DNA of 64,000 nt from Eonycteris spelaea. Its lineage: Eukaryota > Chordata > Mammalia > Chiroptera > Pteropodidae. The stretch spans positions 3,818,501-3,882,500 of the forward strand of contig PUFA01000072.1 in NCBI GenBank assembly GCA_003508835.1, read 5' to 3'. Below the pieces are notes generated by a model. The model worked only from the letters and a program-made list of their open reading frames with translations. It was not told the origin of the DNA and did no database searches. How positions within the stretch are numbered: position 1 is the stretch's first letter; each line of letters opens with the position of its first letter. This document shows, piece by piece, positions 12,501 to 22,600 of this stretch. Made by a program: the position numbers and the translations under genes.

Positions 12501-15500
12501 GGACTTTAGACTTGATACACATTTTCATAAATCACTGCCAGCTATCATTTCACTGAAATTGTTTGGCTGTACTTCTTCTGCAGCTGGAAAAGAAGGGCCT
12601 GCTATCAATTCAAGAACCCGTGGCAGCATTAGCTAGATTAGAAAGAAGTCCTAGGATCCCAAGTTATTGTCACTGTGGTATTTATAAGCACGACATGTCA
12701 AACTTAAAGCAAGTTAATGGCGATCTGTAAAATGCAGTTCCCTCTGGGGTGAATAATGTCTCAGAATATGCTTTCCGATTTTCAAACACAGAAAGGAAGG
12801 AAATCTCTGTACTCGCAAATGCGCTACACGACTGCAAAGGAGACCCATTCCCCCACCTGCACGGCCCCGTTTTCAGAAAGAGCTCAAAGAGCTCCGTTGG
12901 GCCATCCGCCTTTGTTCTGGGGCACACCGTGCTGTGTGGTGTAGATCATCCCCTTAATACTCCCTGTGAAGCCCTGAGACCTGTGGCACCTAGAGTCCCC
13001 TGGGGCCCGCAGTTGACAGTACCTGTTTGGACATTTCCACCCTCTCCTGCCCAAAGCACAGACTGCTGTGGTAGCAGGAAATTAGCTTCGAGCCCTGTCT
13101 CGCCCAACTCTTTAGAGGAAACGGCCAGCAATCTTTGACACACAGGAATGGGCATGACACAAACACAGGCAGAGGGAAGGAAATTTCCAGCCTCTTTAGA
13201 TACTGAGTGCGAAGCGACGGGGGACCCCGGGTAGGCCATTTATCTGCAGGTCGCCAGGGTAAAATATATACAGAATTTGTGTGCTCCAGCCAGCAGGACA
13301 AGTAATTCTGTGTCCCCTGTATACTCGTTAAGGATTTATAAAAGCAACGAGTTTCCATCTTATATTTTGGTTCAGGAAATAACTTAGAGAATGAGGACAA
13401 GTAAAGGAGACCCCTGGCCCTTGATTTTCATTCGTGGTTTTGACATTCTGAAGCTACTGATGGTTCTTGAGTCAGGAACCCGTCTTGTCACTGTGGTGCC
13501 ATGGCGGCCGGTGTCAGGCTGCCTCCAGGCTGGTGCTGTGCTAGTAGTGAGTGAGCCTAGCTGGTCACCCATGTGTACTGAGTCGTGCCTTGGCTCTCGC
13601 TCCGTGCCTTCAGTTAGCCCTCCCTGTAGTAACTCTGGGGGTAAGAATTATAATCTCCATTTTACAGATGTAGGAATGGAAGCTCAGTGAAGCTGAGACG
13701 ATAATGATAAATTTCAGGATTTGAATAAATCTGGGGCTATCTGTCCAAAGAACAGCAAAAGTGTAATCAGACACGGCCTAGTCTTTCAGAAGGAAATGCT
13801 AAGACTATTCTTGAATCCTGTTTGTTTCTCTGACACGAAGAACACCTCCCATTGTTTCTAAATTTTCCTTGAGAAAAAAACAATTATTCCCTTTACAAAT
13901 AATAATTCTCTTTAACATAAAGCACAACCAACCCCACTTTGAAATTTTCTGTTTTCCTTGTTGAAAATGCAAAAAGTGAGATAACCAAGGAGTTTTCTGA
14001 CCTAAGAAAAACAGCTGTATTTGCTAAAAAGAATAGACGGGGAGAAGCTTCCCTTTTCGCAGGAGAAATAGGCCCTGTAGTGAGGGCAGGCCTGTGGCTG
14101 CGTGGCCTGAGGGTGTAGTGGTGGGAGTGGCTGGGACTGTCCCCTGACCAAATCTGTCACGGTCCAGTTCAGGCTCAGCCATCTGGGCTTCTGCTCAGAT
14201 CCCGTTGCACCTCCCCGACCCTATTAGGGAACACAGCTTCCTTTAGACTGTCCCTAGCCCCAGTCCTTATGATGGGGTCCCACCCCCACAGAGGCTGCCA
14301 CAGCACGTGTCTCGCACTGCGTCACACAGAGCAGGCAGTCTCAGGGAATAGCGAGGCTAGGTTTGGGGTTCCCGGCACGCTTGCTGTACCTGCATCTGAC
14401 AGTGTCTACCAGGGGCACAGTGTGTCGTCAACACCCTTCTAGATTAGCTCAACTTCTCAATCCTAAAACAAAACACTTACCCCCTTAGCGTCTTCATTTA
14501 CCCTCCTCCATTTTGTGAAATATGCTTTAAAGTCATCTTGATGGCTTTGTTCTTTTAAAATGTCATTTTGTTACTGCTGAAATTGTTAAGCATGGAAGTC
14601 AGCCGTCCATGTAAGGGAGATGAAGAGAGGGAAGCGAGGCAGAGGGCGTAGTTACTGCAGGGCAGGCCATGAGCGGGTCACTGTCACAAACGCCACCTTG
14701 ATTAATTCTCAGCTGATCCTGGGAGATGGGCATTTTTATCCTATTTTACAGACAAGGAAACTAAGGCTTAAAGAGTCTAGGTGACTTGGGTTGGGCCACA
14801 CGGATCTTGAAATTCAGTGACAAAATATTGGGAAACTAGAGTGAACAGAAGTAGTTATTTAAGAGTACTGAACTGGAACTCAATTTACAAACATAAAGCT
14901 GAATCGTTAGGTACACAAATCGTTCCAGTGTGATGGCCCCCGACCCTGCCAGCCAACAGAGGACCTCTTTCTCGTTTACTTCTAGCTCAATAAATTCATA
15001 AAACATCATCATCTGCTGTTTTGATCTAACAAATCTAAACTGTTCCCATTCTGAAACGAGTCACTTATTCAATAGTGCTCCACCCTGGGAATTATGTCAA
15101 GTCCCATAGTCCAGCCTATCACCCCAGTAGAGATTTCTTTGTAAAGTAACAAAACACATGCTTTTCAGTTCAGCTTGTCTTGTCCTGGTCATGCAAACAC
15201 ACCAAGTCCAAACCTGTTTCTAATGATTACACCTGCTCTGTACTGAACAACCACAAAAAATAATTAGGGGTAAACACCTTTCAATAGCAGGTATGTGAAA
15301 TCTCTGATGCATCTACCTTAAATGCCTTGACACATTTGCTGAGAACGGGTCCCAGATGAAAGGAATTTCTCTCAGGCGGCATCAATTACCACACAGCCTA
15401 ATGAACTTGAACCTGCCGCCATTACAACACGAGCCTGAGGTAAACACCACTAAGACTCATAAAGCACAAACACTACAGCTCGTGAAAGGAATCCCTGGAC

Positions 15501-18500
15501 GAGAGGTTCGAGGGGGCCCTCTCTTCTGGGGAGCTCACCTGTGGGGTTTGCAGGAATATCCAGGATGGTCTTCAACAGTTTCATGTCTTTAATGTTGTGG
15601 ATGTAAATGGACTCCTCGAGGCACACCAGCAGCCTCTGTAATCACACACACCCATCAGTGCGCCAGGCCGGCTCGAAAAGCGACTGACCAGACCAAAATC
15701 ACTCCTATTTCCTGTGAGTCCTAACTCGATTCTAAGTCTGAAGAAAGAAGAATCTGGATGATCAAGCTGAAGATTACGTTTATGTACCTGCACGTGTGTG
15801 CGGCTATGTGTACATACATCGCCATCCACCTGCTCAAGAGCAGAAAACACTAGACCTTTAGGAATTGAGATTCTTTTTTTTTTTTTTTTTTGTACTTTCC
15901 CCTCTCCTTAGAATGGGGATTTCTGAATGCTTCCTGATGAGACACGCTTTACCATTTAGGATAGTCTTGGGCAAACTTTTGGGTTCCTATTCCCATTAGA
16001 AGGGCTGCCTCTCAGTGTTCCTAAGTCTTCCTCTTGCTTCCTCTCTGTCACCCAGTCTTGTCTTACTCTCGCCAGTGGCTGGTCAGCTTGACATCGTTCT
16101 ACTCAGCTCTCCTGCAGACCCACCTTTGTGCACTCTCTCCAGCTGGGTCAAAGGTAATGGAGGAGCCCTTCAGCCCTTGTGTGAACACCCTGTCCCGTTC
16201 CTGTGTCCCCTGCCATCCCTCCTCTCCCTGGGGGGTCGTCCTGCCCAGTATGGTGAGACCCTGCTCTTCCTCTGCAAACGGGACTTGGCAGGTTTGGAGC
16301 CCCTTCTCAATGGCCATGCTCTCCACCGAGCAGAAACAGGCCACAGGGTTCACGTGCTGCGTGGGAAAAGGAACAGGATGCAGAGCTCGGTACAGGTGAG
16401 CAGACGCTGAATCTGTTGGGGAGGAATTTTGGTGCAGCGGTGCTTCCCTTGCTCCGAGCAGCTGCCGCCTTGCCCTGCGTACGCCTGACTCAGCTTCCCT
16501 TAAGGCCAGTGGTTCTGATTTTGCTGAGCTGTCGGAGCACCCAGAGGCAAGGGTTCAGATTCGTTTGGCCATTAATAGCTGAGCAGCTTTAGGTACATTG
16601 TCCTTCAGAAGGTGGGGGTGGGGAACCTTAAAGTTAATGAGTGTTAGTTATATCGTGAGATGTGCATCTAAAGGTTAACAGACTCAGACCCTTGAATAAC
16701 CCTTCCTTGTCCCACTGAAAATATCACAGAGCAAGTGAGTAGACAGAAGTTACATAAATAAATGCCAGAGACACTATTTGAGGGCTCTGATTTGCATAGG
16801 ACATTTACCTAACCAATCTTAAAAACACGATCAAGTGCCAAAAAAAAAAAGATACTTAATTTTCATATCCTGGTTTTCTACTTTATGCAAAGATCAAAGT
16901 TCCGCAATGAGATTTCACGTTCTCCCAACACATCTCAGAGAGGGCACTTGAGCCCAGAATTGTGCTTGAAAGCCTGAAAGTTCAAAATCCTCAAGCTGCC
17001 TTTCCCTCCTGTGACAAAAGCCGGATTTCTTTTCTTCTTTACTTGTACTCCCCTCTGCTTGACTATCCCCACATTCTACTTCTCAAGCCGTTCTGCACCA
17101 CATGGCTTTCTACAGGCTTCAGTGCGCACACAATCAAAAGAGTTGATCACCTCAGTGAAACACTCTTCTTCCTTCTCATAAACTTTAAAAAAGCACCTTA
17201 TTTGCCTCGTTTGTTACAAAAAATGAATTAGTACTTAATAGTTTAAGTACAAAGACAGAAGAAAACATTGTCCTTAATGAATGCAAAGCAATTCACCATC
17301 CTGGGAATATTTACTTGAAAAGACAGAGCTGCATGGTCATATGGAGAATCTGTTTGTTTATGTAATGGGCAGTCAGGAAACAGACATTTATGGAGCATTT
17401 TTCTAACCGTGCACTGTCTTCTCTACCACGTCTTATAATAGTGAACAAAATGGATACAGTCCCTGCCCTCATAGGATTTTAAAACCTAATAATTCAAGGG
17501 AAACTCTGCTAACATCTCAGATACTTAACAAGAACTGATATTTTTCAAGAGAAATGTACTGTGCATTTGAGATAGAGAAAAAAATCCTTCCTTTGACAAA
17601 GAAAACACTACGAGAAAAATCTTCAAGGGTTAGCTGGGCGAAAAGAAAAGTGGAAGCGTGAGACTGAGTCCCTAGCCCGCTAGGAAAGCAAGAGAAGGGG
17701 CGGTTTTACTGACCGTTATCAGGTCTGACCCAGGAGGACCACGCTATCTCCTCAGGCGCTTCGTTCTGAGAGGCATGACTGCCAGTCTGTGACAAATGCC
17801 ACCATCTGGGACCCAGAGGCGTTCCGCAGGCTGAAGGGTCCCCCACAGTAGCTCAGGGGACAGTTTCAGAGCCAGAATTCTATGCAGCCTGCCTCTAGGG
17901 GAGAGTTCACTTAGCCGGTGGCCCACGTTCGAGAAAGAACATGAGGCAGAAGGACCCGGGAAGACCCAGCACTAAACGCAGCACATGGAGCAGACTCTCT
18001 TTCCCACAGCCCCAAATACTAGGCCTGAGTACCAACATCCGCTTTAGAATTTCGATGCTTGCTTTAGAGACATTCATCTCGAAAGGCATCCGTCTTTTTC
18101 TTTGGTTCCGATTAGCAGAAGCCTTGCAATCTGGGAGGGACCCACTTACCTGCCGGTTCAGCTTTATGGACAAGATGTTGCTGGAGTAGCTGTAATTACA
18201 GATCTCCGTGCCCTTCTTAAAGTGGTAGACGTTCATCTGCCGTGGCTTCGTGTGGCTCACCACCACCACCAGGCTGCTGGAGAAGAGGCGCTCCACGATG
18301 TAGACGTCCGGGATCTCATCTGGGAGGGAAGGCAGCCAAGGTCACAGGGTTCCAGCCTCCCCTGAATGGAGCATGGCTCTGGCCAGTTAGCCGCCTTCTC
18401 TAGGTCCTCCCGACCGGGTGCCCTCCCTCGGCACGCATTTGCAATGCATGGTTATTCCCTCCATGGGGAAGCTCTAATGGTTTCCAGAGGTGACAGTTCC

Positions 18501-19644
18501 AAAGCCCTTTCCAATATCTGAGGCAAAGAAAATGCTAGTGACTAGAACACAAAGCTACGTATCTAGTGGCAGTTGCCTCTCCAGAGCCCTAGGGTGCCAC
18601 TGCTTGCTCCAGAAAACATCCTTGGTTGCTTTAGACGATTTTATCTACCCTTTCTCCCTGAGAGGCCTCAAAAAGTGACTACTCTGCCGCGAGCTTCTGC
18701 TCTTGGAATTCTTGTTGCTCAGAGTGGGGCTGCCGTGGGGCGTAGTAACATAGTTAAGTCTGTGCCCTCCATCTTGCTATGCTCCCTGGCCCTCTCTGCA
18801 ATCCCCTTCCCGTTGAAAACAATCTGGACACCTATGTTATGACAAGGAGGTGCTTCAGTGCTTAGGAAGAAGGTAAATTTGTAAGCCTGCTGGGCGCCCA
18901 CAGGAGCAGGCCTCTGTGTCTTTCTAAGGACATTCTTGTCACATGTGAGCCTTTCCTGTGCTTGGGCAAGTCCCATAGGGAACAATGCAGGACAGGTACA
19001 GAGTCAAGTAGCCATGAAAATGGCATAATGAATATAATATCTTACAGATAATTTAGGAGCCCAGTGTAAAATTTACCAATCCACTTTCTTTCCAAGAAAT
19101 CCAAAGATTGTATATTCTTACTATTATGATGGCATAAGATATTACTTAACCTGAGAAAATAAGAGTCACATTTCTAAGCTGAATTTTTAAATGTTCACTA
19201 GAAGTACTCCAACATCTTTGATGCAGACTGTGCAAATGGCATAGTATTGCTTTATTAAAACAAACAAAAAATACTTCCATGACTGAATGAATGTTACCAA
19301 GGGTCTACAGTGTCACTATGAGGACCGAAAAAAAAAAAAAAAATCCCAAGTGATCTCTTGGTATGACAATGGTAAAAACTGATGACTACGTATAGATGCA
19401 CATGAAAGTGTCAACGGTGTGGCTTCAAACAAAGGATTTCTTAATACAGAAAGAAAACATTACTAAGCTATTGCTACAGCTCACTAAGGGCTTCACTATG
19501 ATTTCTTCAAGCAAGTGGAGACAATGATTTCTATTTAAATCTGAAAAATCCTGACTCAACGTTGTCAGTTAAAGGGAGGGAAACACAGAAAGCTCAGAAA
19601 CACCATTAATTCAAGTCCAGAGAGGGGATTTGGTGTCCCCGAGA

Positions 19645-19692
<48 letters not shown>

Positions 19693-22600
19693 ACTGCTTC
19701 CATAGACTTGGTCCAGTTGCTCCACGGAACTCAAAGAAAACAGCTTATAACCGGCTTTGGTTCCAATTGCTAGGGATCTGTGGGAGACAATGACAGCCTG
19801 GGAATGACAGCAGGTACTGTGTCCCAGCCACACGTCTGCCCTCATAGGGGACAGATAAGCATACAACCTCGGGCGCTTCCATATTTGGTAACTTTCTACC
19901 TGGTGAGGCACACTTTGTCAGGTGGGCAGGTACAGTAAAAGGGATAAGGTCCAAGACCTCTACACACAAAAAATGTGGAATGTTAGGAGACCTGTAACTT
20001 CTGGGACCTATCACCAAGTGAAATGTCAAACCTGCCAGAGACTGACTGTGCCTTCCTAAATGGGCAGAAATAGGAAAACCGGAATGTTTAAGAAGATTCA
20101 TGATAGTGCTACCCCCAATACAATTAGGGGTCTCCTGGTTATTCGAGAAGTACTTTCCCAAGAGGTAAATCATTTTTTATTTCTTGATGACTTTTTTCTT
20201 TCTTTGATTAAAAAGGAAATGCATATTCCTAGCAGGCATAGAGTAGGTCAATAGTAGGTGAAATTTAATAGATGCTTCCTTTCATCACTTTCCATGAAAA
20301 CATCCTGGACACTTTATACCAGCAGCTCTTAGCCCTGGATGGACATTAATCTCACTTAAAAAGTTTACCAAAAGAAAAAAAAAATGCTGATGACTGTCTA
20401 CCCCTGCTCTCCCACCCCTTGAGCTTTTTATTTAATTGGATTTTTCTGTTTGTCTGGTTTAGTCCAACTACTCTAATATACAGCCAGGGTTGAGGACTCT
20501 GCTTTATACCAGGTTCCACAAAGTTAGCATCACCACTAACAAACAAAACAAATGCTGAACGCTTATCTGGGACAACGTGGGCTAAAAAAAACCAAACCTT
20601 GTTTTCTTAATTTTTCACTTTCAACCCATAGACACAGAACGTGAACCCAGGTTTCCATGGCCTCGAGATGAAAGCAAATGAGTCCTTTTTGTTCAACAGC
20701 TGGGAATCCCCTTCCAGCTCGCTCCTGCTTTGCTTCCAAGGCCTGAGTGATGAGCAAAACCCAACACAGGGCACTCTCAGAAGAGCAGGCTGACCCTGAG
20801 CACTTCCACCCTGGTAAAATGGTATGTCCGAGCTGAAAAGGACCTGAAAGTGGTCCTAAGTGGACCTAAAAATCAGCTCAACTTCTTCATTTAAAATAAA
20901 TATCTGAAAAGATGAGATTCGCTCTTCACAGAGAAGCATATACTAAAATAAGCATCTTACTGCTAAGCCTGGATGGCCACAGCTCTTGTTTCACTAGCCT
21001 AAAAAAGAGAAGGTCACATGATTGTCCCTGGGACAATTTTGTTCCCAACATTTGTTCTTCCCTGGAATACAGGGATAGGTGACTACAGTCAACTTTTAAT
21101 CAGCAAGGTAGATGCTCCCATTCCTCAGCTCTCCAGCCTGCCCGTGGTTCCACTGCTGTGTTAGATATTTGCATACGAGCAGCAGTGGCATCCAGACTTA
21201 CAGCCTCAACAATGACAAACATTTTCCGGCAAAGCAAGCCAGCAGCATCTTAAAACTTCAAAATGTACTCTATAGTGTTTGCTATTTTTAAATTTTTTTC
21301 CACACCAACTTTTTCACATAGATGCATTTAGTTGTAAACCAAGATTTCTAAAGCTTGCAAGAAAGGATGTTAAATGTTACAACTAGAGTCATAATGTTAA
21401 CCAAAAGATGTGGCAATTTAAAATAATTTTCAAACGTAAGCCTTGCTCCTGGAACAGAAGAATTTTATAGATGAGAAAATGGCAGTGTGATCACTATGAT
21501 GTTTTCAATAATTAATCAATGGCTACGAAAGCCTCTGAATCGAGGAATTCAGACTAAAATTTTATTTTATTCATAACACCTTTCTGTAGAAAAAAAAAGT
21601 CTCATCGCCTCCATGGGGATAGGGCTTCAGACAAATATGTATCACCAATCTAATGAGAAAACATAAGTGGTGTCTAGCACGGTGCCAAGCATGAACTGTG
21701 AGCATAGGAAACTGGTAATGGTTAGTTGTCTTCACTTGCCTTCTCCAGAAATACCGATCTCAAATTCAGACTACAGTTATAGAAAAATACACACTGATAC
21801 TCCTAAATGTATTGGGAAGGGGCTTGACTTATTTTAAATCCCAGTGTCATACCCTCTGTGGCTCAAAACAACTGACTGTGACAAAAACTTTTATTTATAG
21901 GTGAGACAGAGCTGTCCAGCTGAGCCTTCATCCAAGAAAAGAGAACTGACAGCAGGGCTAAGGAAATTAACTCTCCAAGCACCCTGCAGTTTTGAAAATA
22001 ACATTCGTATCCAATTGCTATGAGAACTGGGACTTCACTAGAATAAAGGTTAACATCACTTATAAATAATCTCATAAACAGTGCTCCAAAGCAGCATTTA
22101 CAACATTTACTACAGATAAGCAAACTAACTCCCCTCCATAACCTGAGTTCATTTGGGAAGGAAAACACCCAGGCATTTCAACAGCCATCCCTCTTGCAAA
22201 ATGTTTCTTACAAAATTTCAGAATTTTATCTACACTATCATTTTTGTAAAATGTGGGTCTTAACTGTGAGTGGATCCTAAAGACAATTCGGGGAGTAAAA
22301 AAAGGTTAAAAAAAAAAAAAGAAGGTATCACACATAATGAGGGTAAACATCATTGTATGAATCACCTTTTAGTGATATTGTATGTATATGGTATTGAGTA
22401 ATGTTGTAATATATATTTCTTATTGTGGGTTGTGGTCAAGGAAAGCTTGAAAGTCACGCATCTAACCAAGCTGTCCAGCGACCGGATTACACGATTACAC
22501 ATCTTTTTTTTTTTTTTTTTTTTTTTTAGAACAAAGGCATATTGTTTGCCATAGGGTGTTTTCAAACAGAAACACAAAGGAAACAGAAGCCAGAGTTGCT

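Larger units (their letters stand above)
8597..15538 (-). other. WIPI1 intron 4
   Basis: The second longest intron (about 6.9 kb). It holds a near-perfect CTCF-type motif at 8683-8696, a forward L1 fragment at 10029-10715, a reverse L1 3' end at 11009-11848, MIR fragments near 13600 and 14700, and a T-run at 12281-12297. The remaining stretches (8700-10020, 11865-13590, 14800-15538) show nothing I can name. Confidence 0.7.

Noticed and set aside
16015..16410. Overlapping open frames in WIPI1 intron 3, considered as a processed pseudogene
   Set aside because: No recognisable protein, no poly-A or target duplication, and openness on both strands suggests composition.
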